Shown here: positions 1-7,980 of the stretch, piece after piece
Layout of the letters: each line of letters starts with the position of its first letter
Position numbering within the stretch: the first letter of the stretch is position 1
Position numbers and translations under genes: made by a program
Origin: Streptomyces sp. NBC_00250
GTDB lineage: Bacteria > Actinomycetota > Actinomycetes > Streptomycetales > Streptomycetaceae
Assembly: GCF_036192275.1 (NCBI RefSeq)
Contig: NZ_CP108088.1
Span: 1,054,001-1,118,000, forward strand
Reading direction: 5' to 3'
Length of the DNA stretch: 64,000 nt
The notes under the pieces: model-generated
What the model was told of the DNA's origin: nothing
The model's input: the letters and a program-made list of their open reading frames with translations, nothing else
The model's database searches: none

Positions 1-246
1 GTGCAGGCGTGGCCAGACGCCGGCCTCGGTCCAGTCCCGCAGCCGACGCCAGGACGTCACTCCGGAGCAGCCCACGGTCTCTGCCGGGACATCGCGCCAC
101 GCAACACCGGTCCGCAGCACGTACATGACGCCGGCGAGTGCTGCCCGGTCGGGAACACGCAGCGTAGCAGCGGCGCCGTTCGGGAGCCGGCGGCAGCAGC
201 GGGGCTACCCGCTCCCACAGTCGTCAGGAACAAGATCAGCACGCAT
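1..246 (-). pseudogene. IS5-family transposase N-terminal relic
   Basis: Reading the minus strand from an ATG at 246 gives MRADLVPDD, then LWERVAPLLPPAPERRR in a second frame, then LRVPDRAALAGVMYVLRTG and VTSWRRLRDWTEAGVW in a third frame. Together these are the conserved N-terminal helix-turn-helix region of IS5-family (DUF4096-type) transposases. Two frame changes, near 217 and between roughly 160 and 180, show that it is dead. The remainder lies beyond the window edge. No terminal repeat is visible on this side, so the element boundary is unknown. Confidence 0.8.
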
Positions 247-291
247 TCCTGACACCCTGCCGACAAGAACACTGAGCACAAGACCCGTAAC

Positions 292-1233
292 TCAACTCAC
301 TGAAGCGATCAGTATGGAGGCGCGGCGCGTGGCACCCACCGCTGTTCGCGCCGCCGCCACGAATGCTGCGATCGCCGGGTGGGTGCCGCCGCCTGCGCGG
401 AAGGCGACCTTCGAGCGGCGGAAGAGGGGCAGCCGGGTCAGGACCACGTCCTCGGGGGCGTGTGCGGTGGCCATCTCCGGTACGAATCCGGCGCCTTGCC
501 CGATGGCGGCCAGTGCCAGGACCGTACGGAAGTCGTTGACCTGATGGCGGATGCGCGGCTGGAATCCGGCTGCCTGACAGGCGCGTACGGCCATCGCGTG
601 ACCTGTCGTGCCGTCCCGTGCCGTGATCCATGGGGACATGGCCCACGGTCCGAGCAGCTCGGCCAGCGTTTCGCCGCGGGTGACGCGACCGGTGGCGGGA
701 GCGCCGCCGGTGGCCAGGTACATCGGCTCCTCCAACAGGGGCACCTGGTCGACCGTGGTGTCCGGTGACGCGGGCACGAAGTCGTAGTCGTGGACGAGGG
801 CCACGTCGAGTTCGCCGGCGCGTAGGCCGTCGGAGACCCGCGCCGAGTCGATCTCCTGCACCATCGGTTCCAGCGCGGGATGCCGCTGGGCGAGTTCGGC
901 CAGCGTGGCGGGCACGATCGCGGGGCCGCCAGAGGGAAACGTCCCGATCCGCAGCGGCCCGCCGATGCCCTCGCGTGCCCCGGCCAGCTCGGACACGGCC
1001 AGTTCGAGGCGTTCGAGGACGGCATCGGCGTGGGTGACGAGGGTGCGGCCCGCGGGGGTGAGCACCACCCGTCTGCCACTTCGTTCCAGCAGGGGTACGC
1101 CCGCCTCGCGCTCAAGCACGCTCAGCTGCTGGGAGACGGCCGAGGCGGTGAAGGTCAGCGCCTCGGCGACGGCCGCGATGGTGCCGCGGCGGTCCAGTTC
1201 GCGCAGCAGGTGGAGACGTCGGACATCGAGCAT
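292..1233 (-). CDS. LysR-family transcriptional regulator
   Basis: This 313-aa protein has the usual LysR layout. The N-terminal winged helix-turn-helix (residues about 1-65) includes LHLLRELDRRGTIAAVAEAL, TASAVSQQLSVLEREAG and VPLLERSGRRVVLTPAGR. A periplasmic-binding-like effector domain follows from about residue 90, containing GPLRIGTFPSGG. It is transcribed divergently from a DapA-like lyase across only 71 bp. That is the classic arrangement of a LysR activator with its target, so I infer that it controls that gene. The effector is not predictable from sequence. Confidence 0.92.
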   Translation of the reverse strand: MLDVRRLHLLRELDRRGTIAAVAEALTFTASAVSQQLSVLEREAGVPLLERSGRRVVLTPAGRTLVTHADAVLERLELAVSELAGAREGIGGPLRIGTFPSGGPAIVPATLAELAQRHPALEPMVQEIDSARVSDGLRAGELDVALVHDYDFVPASPDTTVDQVPLLEEPMYLATGGAPATGRVTRGETLAELLGPWAMSPWITARDGTTGHAMAVRACQAAGFQPRIRHQVNDFRTVLALAAIGQGAGFVPEMATAHAPEDVVLTRLPLFRRSKVAFRAGGGTHPAIAAFVAAARTAVGATRRASILIASVS

Positions 1234-1304
1234 AAGGTGAGCTTACGCATAGGCGAAGAAATGTGAACTGGATCTACCGAGTTCGTGTAGGTCAGGCTGG
1301 GCGC

Positions 1305-2240
1305 ATGAAGCCCGAAGCGAATCTCACCGGCCTGTTCGTCCCCTTGGTGACTCCGTTCACCGACGACCTGCGCCTCGCCCCGGACGCGCTCGCCCGCCTC
1401 GCCGACGAGGCGCTGTCAGTCGGCGGCGCTCGGGGACTCGTCGCCCTGGGCACCACCGCGGAGGCGGCCACGCTGACCACCGAGGAGAAGCGGGCCGTGG
1501 TCCGCATCTGCGCGGCCGCCTGCCGGGCACACGGAGCTCCGCTGATCGTCGGCGTCGGCACCAACGACACCGCCGCCGCCATCACGACACTGCGGGAGCT
1601 TGCTCAGAGCGGTGACGTCGCCGCGGCGCTGGTTCCCACGCCGCCCTACACCCGGCCCGGCGAGGCGGGAACGCTGGCGCACTTCACGGCACTCGCCGAA
1701 CACGGGAGCCTGCCGCTGGTCGTCTACGACATCCCGTACCGCACCGGTCAGCCGCTCAGCACCAGCACGCTCAACGCGCTCGGGCACCTACCGGAGGTCG
1801 TCGGGGTCAAGTACGCGACCGGTGCGATCGACGCGGCCGCGATGGAACTGCTCGGCTCGTCGACACCGGGCTTCGCGGTGCTCGGCGGCGATGACGCCGT
1901 CATCTCGCCGCTGCTCGCGGCGGGCGCCCGCGGCGGCATCCTGGCGTCGGCCAATGTCCGCACCGCTGACTTCGCCGAGCTGATCTCGCTGTGGCAGCGC
2001 GACGCCACCGAACCGGCCCGCAGGCTGGGAACGGAGCTGGCCCGGCTGTCCGCCGCGCTCTTCGCCGAGCCGAACCCGACCGTGATCAAGGGGGTGTTGC
2101 ACGCCCAGGGCCGTATTCCCAGCCCGGCCGTCCGGCTGCCGCTGCTGGCCGCCTCCGCTGATTCGGTCCGGCGAGCGGCGGCCCTGTCCGCCACCAGGAC
2201 CCACCAAGCCCACCAAGCCCACCAAGGGAACGCGGCCTGA
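1305..2240 (+). CDS. Dihydrodipicolinate synthase/N-acetylneuraminate lyase family protein
   Basis: This 311-aa class I aldolase belongs to the DapA/NanA superfamily, a TIM barrel that forms a Schiff base with pyruvate or a related keto acid. GTTAE lies at residues 49-53, where most members have GTTGE. The catalytic Tyr is in VVYDIPYRTG (Y140) and the Schiff-base Lys is in VGVKYATG (K168). These match E. coli DapA Tyr133 and Lys161. I chose the ATG at 1305 because the family starts around MKPEANLTGLFVPLVTPF; an in-frame GTG at 1263 would add 14 unconserved residues. A dedicated LysR neighbour and the deviating active-site motifs suggest a catabolic lyase or a KDG-aldolase-like enzyme rather than housekeeping lysine synthesis. 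Confidence 0.88.
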   Translation: MKPEANLTGLFVPLVTPFTDDLRLAPDALARLADEALSVGGARGLVALGTTAEAATLTTEEKRAVVRICAAACRAHGAPLIVGVGTNDTAAAITTLRELAQSGDVAAALVPTPPYTRPGEAGTLAHFTALAEHGSLPLVVYDIPYRTGQPLSTSTLNALGHLPEVVGVKYATGAIDAAAMELLGSSTPGFAVLGGDDAVISPLLAAGARGGILASANVRTADFAELISLWQRDATEPARRLGTELARLSAALFAEPNPTVIKGVLHAQGRIPSPAVRLPLLAASADSVRRAAALSATRTHQAHQAHQGNAA

Positions 2241-2362
2241 GACAGACCCGCCTGCCACCCACACTCCCACATGGGCGAGCTGCCCAGGCGGCCAAGGCGG
2301 CGGGTCGATCCACAACGTGGACCTGTCAGCGGCTGTGACGATGAGATTGCGACGATGCCCGA

Positions 2363-3004
2363 ATGACTGATGAGATCCGCAAGACCTACCTGCAGGCTGC
2401 CGAGAAGGCGGTGCACCTGCTGGCCACAGAGCAGGTAGCCCGACGCTGGGCGACCGAATCAGTGCTCCCCGGGATGTCAGTGGGTGGGCTGGCCGGCCAC
2501 CTTGCGCGTAGCGTCCTCCAGGTCGAGTGGTTCCTCGACGGTCAGGTAGTCGGCGCAGAACCGGTGTCACCGGTTCGGTACTACGCGCGGCTCGCCGATA
2601 CGTCGTTGCCGGACTCTGCGCTGAACGTCGGAGTGCGTGCCCGCAGCGAGGAAACTGCCGCAGCCGGGTCCGCTGTCGTGGCTGAGCAGGCCCGGGCAGC
2701 GTGGGTGCGGCTGACGCAGCGGCTGGGCATGGAGTCGGCCGATCGGCGGGTGGCTGTCCTTCACCGGCCGGGAGAGGAGATGTTGCTCGACGGATACCTG
2801 CAGACCCGTTGCGTCGAGCTGGCGGTTCACCTTGATGACCTCGCGCTCAGTGTCGACGCGCCATGCCGAGTGCCCGACGCTGCGCTCGCCATCGCGGTGG
2901 ATGTGCTCGTTGCCGCCGCCCGGGACCGGCACGGCGACCAAGCCGTGTTGCATGCGCTCGCCAGGCGTGAGCGTGACGTTGACCAGGCCCTACGTGTGTT
3001 GTAG
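2363..3004 (+). CDS. DinB/maleylpyruvate isomerase (MDMPI)-like protein
   Basis: This 213-aa protein resembles the mycothiol-dependent maleylpyruvate isomerase/DinB four-helix fold. The N-terminal VGGLAGHLARSVLQVEWFL carries a metal-ligand-type His, and TRCVELAVHLDDLALSV supplies the second His region. The C-terminal half resembles the MDMPI C-terminal segment (ALAIAVDVLVAAARDRHG, ALARRERD). Actinobacterial members use mycothiol as a thiol cofactor or remain uncharacterised. The stop codon is directly followed by a fragment of an IS5 transposase, but the protein length looks normal for the family. Confidence 0.75.
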   Translation: MTDEIRKTYLQAAEKAVHLLATEQVARRWATESVLPGMSVGGLAGHLARSVLQVEWFLDGQVVGAEPVSPVRYYARLADTSLPDSALNVGVRARSEETAAAGSAVVAEQARAAWVRLTQRLGMESADRRVAVLHRPGEEMLLDGYLQTRCVELAVHLDDLALSVDAPCRVPDAALAIAVDVLVAAARDRHGDQAVLHALARRERDVDQALRVL

Positions 3005-3094
3005 GTATACGAACGACGCGCCGATCTCCACCAAGGGCTGCTCGAACTGGCCTGCAGCCTCATATGCTTCCGCGGCCTGCGAACCTCATTCTGA
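3005..3094 (+). pseudogene. IS5-family transposase C-terminal fragment (plus strand)
   Basis: Starting at the base after the preceding stop, the frame reads VYERRADLHQGLLELACSL then ICFRGLRTSF and a TGA at 3092-3094. This is the characteristic last 30 residues of IS5-type transposases. Nothing of the rest of the gene is present upstream, so it is a scar of an old insertion or deletion. Confidence 0.8.
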
Positions 3095-3103
3095 AACGAT
3101 CAG

Positions 3104-3278
3104 TTAGTCCGCGGATGGTCGGGATCGCGTTCAGGAGTGGAATGAGCTGGGTGACGTCGTGCCGGTTTCCGCCGGTCAGCGAGACGGCGAGCGGTCTGCC
3201 GTGCCGGTCGACGATCAGATGGTGCTCGCTGCCCGGCCGTGCCCGGTCGACCGGCGAAGGTCCGGTGCGAGCCCCCCT
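3104..3278 (-). pseudogene. IS5-family transposase internal fragment (minus strand)
   Basis: The reverse strand reads GARTGPSPVDRARPGSEHH, LIVDRHGRPLAVSLTGGNRH and DVTQLIPLLNAIPTIRGLTD. This is the DDE-domain core of IS5-type transposases, just after the first catalytic Asp region. It points the opposite way to the fragment ending at 3094. At least two transposition or rearrangement events therefore occurred here, or an inversion broke one element. Confidence 0.8.
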
Positions 3279-3289
3279 AATCCGAGCTG

Positions 3290-3880
3290 TAGGCGGTTCA
3301 AAGTCGTTCGTGCAAGGGCTCGAGCCGCTTCACGCCGGTGACGGATGTCTTGAATCCCCCCGGGCCTGCGAGGCCTCCTCGAAGAGCGGCACCGTCACCG
3401 GCAATTTCGTGGGGTGACGCGGACCCCGGACTGATGCCTCGGCGGAGCAAGTGACGGGCCCGGGTCTGCAGGAGCGCGGAGGCGTGCGATGAGTCGCTCC
3501 TGGAGGAGACGTCGGCGCGCTGCCGTTGGTTCCTGCGGGAAGCCACGGAGGCATCGGGTAACCGTCGGACCAGAGGCGGCGGGCCGTGATCGGCTACACC
3601 ACGACAAGGGACGTGACCCCCATGGAGGGGTGACACGCGATGCGGATCACCTCTCCTACGGTCGGCGCTCACACCACCAGTGGGCCAGATGGGCTCGTGA
3701 CACCGCTTGGACGACGCAACAAATACGCGCAGACGTACGACGGATTCACTTCCTCACGCCACGTCACCCATGCAGACGCTTTATCTGATTTTCAGTCTAT
3801 CGCTGTGAAACATGCGGGAATGCTCCCACGTGACGCCCCATCACCACCTCCGGCAGGGCAGATCTGCGTCCCCTGCCCGG
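3290..3880. other. Gene-free degraded stretch
   Basis: About 600 bp lies between the transposase fragments and the ice-binding-like gene, with no ORF I can assign to a family. A short plus-strand frame near 3480-3600 reads EETSARCRWFLREATEASG and then stops; it may be a gene remnant but I do not recognise it. The promoter of the gene at 3948 must lie in the right part. Confidence 0.5.
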
Positions 3881-3947
3881 GGTGAGCCTGCGAGTCGGCA
3901 CAGGCAGCAGGTCGGCGGCCCAGACCAGCGACAAGAAAGGTTCTGCC

Positions 3948-5270
3948 ATGGCATTGGATGTCATCCGGTGGGCTCCACCCGTCTCGAGCCTGCAACTCAA
4001 TCTGCTCAAACGGGGAGCCTTCGCCCTGCTCCCCGCGTCGTTCCTGGCGGCCGCCCTGGTCCCGACCCACGCCTATGCCGCAGAATCCCCCGTGTTGCTG
4101 GGGACCACCGCCAGTTACGGGGTCCTGGCCGGTTCGACGGTCACCAACACGAACCCCACCGTCATCAACGGCGACCTGGGGCTCTATCCGGGCACAGACG
4201 TGACCGGCTTCCCGCCCGGTATCATCAACGGAGTGCGACGCGTGTTCCCCAACGCCGCAGCCGGTCAGGCGAAGTCCGACCTCATCGTCGCCTACGACGA
4301 CGCGGCGGGCCGGGGACCCGGGACCATTCTCGATTCGGACGAGCTCGGCGGACGGACGCTGGCGCCCGGCGTCTACACGGCCCCGGCGGACCCGGCGTCC
4401 CTGAAACTCACCGGGACGGTCACCCTCGACGGCCAGAACGACCCCAACTCCGTCTTCATCTTCCGGACCCCCTCGACCCTGACCACGGCTTCGTCGAGTT
4501 CCGTGGAATTCATCAACGGAGCAAATGCCTGCAACGTGTTCTGGCAGGTGGGCAGCTCCGCCACCCTCGGCACGACCACCCAGTTCAAGGGCACCATCCT
4601 GGCCCTGCAGTCCATCACGCTGAATAACAGCGCCGTAATCGAAGGCCGCGCCCTGGCGCGTGAGGCCGCGGTCACGATGAACAACAACACCATTACGCGG
4701 CCGGCCTGCGCCGTCGGCCCGCCTGGACCTCCCGGCCCGACGGGACCTCCCGGCCCGACCGGATCGCCTGGACCGACGGGATCCCCCGGACCGACAGGCG
4801 AACCCGGACCCACTGGCAGCGCTGGCCCGACCGGCGAACCCGGACCCACTGGCAGCGCTGGCCCGACCGGCGAACCCGGACCCACTGGCAGCGCTGGCCC
4901 GACCGGCGAACCCGGACCCACTGGCAGCGCTGGCCCGACCGGCGCACCCGGACCCACCGGTGCACCCGGACCCACCGGTTCTGCCGGACCTGCCGGCCCT
5001 GCCGGACCCGTCGGGCCCACGGGACCTGCTGGACCCGCCGGACCCGGAAGGCCTGATCACGACCACGGCCACCACGAGGGCGACGAGGGCGAGCACGGTC
5101 ACGACGACCACGACCAGGGTGAGCAGGGTCACGGTCACGACGACCACGACCAGGGCAAGCCGCCGTGGGCCGACTTCCTGCCGGGCGGCCTCGACGATGC
5201 TCTGGGCCACGGGCTTCCCCGCCATGCGGGACCGGCCGTATGGCTGCCTCCGCGGCCGCGCTGGTATTAG
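3948..5270 (+). CDS. Secreted ice-binding-like (DUF3494) protein with collagen-like repeats, frameshifted C-terminal anchor
   Basis: The ATG at 3948 follows AAGAAAGG at 7 nt and is preferred over a start at 3882. Residues 1-45 form a signal peptide ending THAYA. Residues about 46-255 match the ice-binding/DUF3494 beta-helix domain: [72 protein letters not shown] and [10 protein letters not shown]. Residues about 257-367 are uninterrupted Gly-X-Y repeats rich in GPT, then come about 35 His/Asp/Gly-rich residues. The reading frame ends in GLPRHAG and 12 unrelated residues. In the neighbouring frame the DNA continues with [20 protein letters not shown] and RTRRGTATRQD to a TAA at 5333-5335: a hydrophobic helix plus basic tail, i.e. 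the end of an LPxTG sorting signal. I infer a frameshift at LPR-(T)G that detaches the protein from the wall. The role is surface adhesion or ice/particle binding by inference. Confidence 0.85.
   Translation: MALDVIRWAPPVSSLQLNLLKRGAFALLPASFLAAALVPTHAYAAESPVLLGTTASYGVLAGSTVTNTNPTVINGDLGLYPGTDVTGFPPGIINGVRRVFPNAAAGQAKSDLIVAYDDAAGRGPGTILDSDELGGRTLAPGVYTAPADPASLKLTGTVTLDGQNDPNSVFIFRTPSTLTTASSSSVEFINGANACNVFWQVGSSATLGTTTQFKGTILALQSITLNNSAVIEGRALAREAAVTMNNNTITRPACAVGPPGPPGPTGPPGPTGSPGPTGSPGPTGEPGPTGSAGPTGEPGPTGSAGPTGEPGPTGSAGPTGEPGPTGSAGPTGAPGPTGAPGPTGSAGPAGPAGPVGPTGPAGPAGPGRPDHDHGHHEGDEGEHGHDDHDQGEQGHGHDDHDQGKPPWADFLPGGLDDALGHGLPRHAGPAVWLPPRPRWY
4797..4940 (+). repeat. Four tandem 36-bp units inside the collagen-like segment
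   Basis: A 36-bp unit encoding the 12 residues [12 protein letters not shown] is repeated four times almost perfectly. Related but diverged GPTG units flank it on both sides. Near-identical DNA, not just protein, implies recent slippage or unequal-crossover expansion, so copy number probably varies between strains. Confidence 0.9.
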
Positions 5271-5334
5271 TCGGAGGCTCGGCCCTCTTCGCGATGAAGA
5301 GAACCCGCCGAGGTACGGCGACTCGACAGGACTA

Positions 5335-6383
5335 ACGAGCTGTGCACGGTAAGCGGTGAGGCGTCGAGCCACGGGTGGTCAATCATGGTGGGGTGTTGGG
5401 GACTGTGACTCGTGCAGCGATCGTCAGCAGCCGTCGGATCACGGGCCTGTCGGCTGACGTGATCGCTGAACTCATCGCCGAGGTGGGCCCGTTGTGGCAC
5501 AAGCAGCACCAGGCCAAGCTCGCGTCCCGGCCGCGGAAGCGGGCGGTGGGTGCCGGCGCGAAGCACCAGCTGGTGTTCGTCGACCGTCTCCTGGCCACGC
5601 TTGTGCACCTCCGGCACGCCGTCACGCACGATGTGCTGGCCTGCTGGTTCGGCGTCGACCGCTCGACCATCACCCGGGCCATCGGTGAGGTGCGGCCTCT
5701 GCTCGCCGAGCGAGGCTGCACCATCAGCCGCGGAGTGCGTCTGCGGACCCTCGCCGAGGTCATCGACCATCTCGGCGCCAGCGGGAAGACCGGCATCATC
5801 GACGGCACCGAGATTCGGGTCAGGCGCCCGGCTGTCGGACGCAAAGACCGGGACAAGTTCATCTCGGGCAAGAGCAAGCAGAACGCGGTCAAGACCATGG
5901 TCGTCACGGACGGCGACGGCCGGATGCTCTTCTGCAGCCCGGCTCAGCACGGCAGCTGCGCGGACATCACCCATGCCCGCCAGTCAGGGCTGGTCAGGCT
6001 CTTGGAGGGCGGCCCGGCAGCCGAGATCCTCGCGGATGCCGGCTACCAGGGCCTGGGAGCCCAGACCGGCGGGCGCGTGGTGACACCACCGCACCGCAAG
6101 TTCAAGAAGAATGCCCCGGACTGGTACGAGGAGATGCACGAGCGTCAGCGCAAAGCGCACTCCTCGCGGCGTATCCGCGTCGAGCACGGCATTGCACACC
6201 TGAAGACTGGCGGGCGCTGGCCCGCCACCTCGGCCGCCGCGAGCACATGAGCGACACCGTGCAAGCCGTCGCTGCTCTGCTGTCCCAGCAGCAGACCGCG
6301 GACCTGATCCCGGCACGGCAGGTGTGATAGCCAAGCCCCACTGAGGGCCCCGACGCCTCACCGCTTACCGTGCACGAGCTCGT
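5335..6383. mobile_element. Complete IS5-family insertion sequence (IS112-like), about 1049 bp
   Basis: The ends carry inverted repeats of about 34 bp. The left begins ACGAGCTGTGCACGGTAAGC and the right, read inward, begins ACGAGCTCGTGCACGGTAAG; they differ by one missing C on the left. The element is flanked by TA on each side inside a C-TA...TA-G context, so the target was CTAG with TA duplicated, in line with YTAR-type targets of the IS5 family. The left TA plus the first A of the IS forms the TAA stop of the frameshifted anchor frame of the upstream surface protein. It encodes one transposase in the plus direction. Confidence 0.88.
5393..6327 (+). pseudogene. IS5-family DDE transposase, frameshifted near the C-terminus
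   Basis: The frame contains an N-terminal HTH (FVDRLLATLVHLRHAVTHDV, DRSTITRAIGEVRPLLAERG) and the DDE_Tnp_4 core: GIIDGTEIRVRRP with the first Asp, VVTDGDGRMLF and ADITHARQSGLV, ILADAGYQGLG, and RIRVEHGIAHLK with the Glu region. After HLK, near 6207, one base is missing relative to the second copy (AAGACTGG versus AAGAACTGG). The ORF therefore ends at 6250, while the true tail (RALARHLGRREHMSDTVQAV) continues in the next frame to TGA at 6325-6327. An in-frame GTG at 5375 is an alternative start. The catalytic core is intact but the tail is lost, so activity is doubtful. Confidence 0.85.
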
Positions 6384-6470
6384 TAGTGCTGTGACCGGGA
6401 TGGTTCACCGTGGTCGGAGGACGGCTCACGGGACGAGCGCGGTCCGCGAGGCGACTGGTATTACTGGTGC

Positions 6471-6848
6471 ATGCAGGAAGAGACCGCGCGGTCCGCGATC
6501 GACACGTTCATCTCCGCGTTCAACGCCTCGGACGACAGCTATGTGACTGCGTTGCTCCCCCAGGCCCTCACCTCGGACGTGGTCTTCTGGGGACCGTTGG
6601 GCCGCAGTGAGGGGATCGAGGCGGTCGAGCGGTTCGTGCTGGACATCCGGCGCCACCCCGCGGGGACCGGCACGATGGTGCGCTGTTCGGCGGTGGACAT
6701 GCCGGACGAGTGGGCCCGGTACCAGTGGGTCTTCACGACGCCGGATGGAGGCCCCCGCCTGGCGGGAACGGACGTCGTCCATCTGCGGCGGAGCCTCATC
6801 GACCAGGTCATCGTCTTCGCGGGGGAGATCGAGCCGTCCGCCTCCTGA
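6471..6848 (+). CDS. SnoaL-like/NTF2-fold protein
   Basis: The 125-aa product has the NTF2/SnoaL cone fold pattern: an N-terminal helix (ETARSAIDTFISAFNASDDS), a strand with SDVVFWGPLGRSEGIEAVERF, and C-terminal strands GTMVRCSAVDMPDEWARYQW and AGTDVVHLR. Such proteins serve as small isomerases, cyclases or hydrolases, or as ligand-binding proteins. No polyketide genes are nearby, so no specific substrate can be suggested. It stands alone, about 85 bp beyond the IS right end. Confidence 0.8.
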   Translation: MQEETARSAIDTFISAFNASDDSYVTALLPQALTSDVVFWGPLGRSEGIEAVERFVLDIRRHPAGTGTMVRCSAVDMPDEWARYQWVFTTPDGGPRLAGTDVVHLRRSLIDQVIVFAGEIEPSAS

Positions 6849-7001
6849 GCCATTCTCCCCTGGCGCCGCCCTTCTCCTGAACCGGCCCCGTTCGGGACTC
6901 CGGAGCTGCCCAGCCGAGATCACCTTCACAACGCTTCGGTCGTCCGCGCTTGGCCACGAGCAGACCGATGATGCGCTGTGGCTGTGTAAGTTCGCGGTTG
7001 G

Positions 7002-7595
7002 TCAGGCTGCGGTGTTGAGGGGGCGCCCGCCCCAACGGATGCCCTCCTCGCTTCGGATGCGGGCGCGTTCCTTGCGTTCGGCGGCCAGGACATCGCGGTG
7101 GCGGGCGTTGGCGTTGCGCCAGCGTAGACAGGCGTGCAGGGCTCGTGTCTGCACGGTGTGGTTGTGACCGGCCTTCTCCGCGCGTGCCCGGCGCAGCGCG
7201 GCAGCCTCGGTGGCCGCGGCCGAACGGCGGCGCTGGGCACGGGCCTGCTCGATCGGGGCCGACGCATCGTCCGGGACGTCGGGCTCGGGGAAGGCACGGC
7301 GGGTCAGTGTGCGCAGCGCGGCGGTCTGCCGCTCCACCGCCCGGGCGGTGGCCGGGTCCATACGGGACGGCGACGTGGCCTGGCGGTACGCCTCGAGCGC
7401 GCGGCGGTAGCCGGCCGACGCAGCAGGGCGCGGCGTCGACACGGCGGGGGCGGACTCAGGAGAGGCCGGGTCGGCGGCCGCCGTGACGGGGCTGGCCTTC
7501 CCCGGGGCGGGCGGCAGGACATGCAGGGTGCGCACCCGCGCGTCGGGCACCTGCCCGTGGGCCGCCGCGATCAGCTTCGGCACGATCCAGCGCAC
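7002..7595 (-). pseudogene. DUF721/DciA-like protein, N-terminally truncated
   Basis: This reading frame begins inside a conserved segment (VRWIVPKLIAAAHGQVPDAR, VRTLHVLPPAP). It continues through a low-complexity linker to a charged helical tail (RRALEAYRQATSPSRMDP, AVERQTAALRTLTRRAFPEP, AAATEAAALRRARAEK). That pattern is typical of the long C-terminal part of Streptomyces DUF721 family proteins. The N-terminal half of the family is missing; just upstream of the conserved Trp the frame is closed by a TGA. Position 7595 is only the first possible GTG. Not being next to recF/gyrB, it is more likely a plasmid- or element-borne paralogue relic than the chromosomal dciA. Confidence 0.55.
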
Positions 7596-7980
7596 CTTCG
7601 TGCCGTGAAGATCGTGGGTTCAGGTTCTCTGAAGGTTCTTCTGCGGGAACTCGGGGTGTCCCCGCAGGTTGTTGGCGGGTGGGTCGTTGGGTTCGCCGGC
7701 GTCCGTGTCGGGCGCCGGGTCGCTGTCACTGGGCCAAAGCGTTCATCCGGCTGGCGCAGGGCGGGAGCGGCGGTCGGCACCCGCCGTCCGGCCCGCTCGG
7801 CGCGGGCCGGACGAAGTACCTACACCTACGGCCAGGCGCGCAGCACGAGTGCGTACCAGCAGGGCTGGCGGTCAAGAAGCTGATCCAGGACCAGATCAAC
7901 AGGGCCTCGGGCCTGGTCTACGGCCCACGCGGTGGCGGTGGTCACCGGCTCGATGCCAACGAGACGGGCAACAGGATGTG
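7596..7980. other. Unassigned stretch between relics
   Basis: No recognisable gene. A GC-rich hairpin-forming sequence lies at about 7649-7675 (TGCGGGAACTCGGG facing CCCCGCA). A short plus-strand frame near 7870-7985 reads VKKLIQDQINRASGLVYGPR and ends at a stop, but it matches nothing I know. It is probably debris between the DUF721 fragment and the glycine-rich gene. Confidence 0.4.

Noticed and set aside
6151..6330. Possible programmed ribosomal frameshift in the IS transposase
   Set aside because: There is no slippery heptamer at the shift (AAGACTGG). The second copy has the extra base and stays in one frame, so a simple deletion is likelier.
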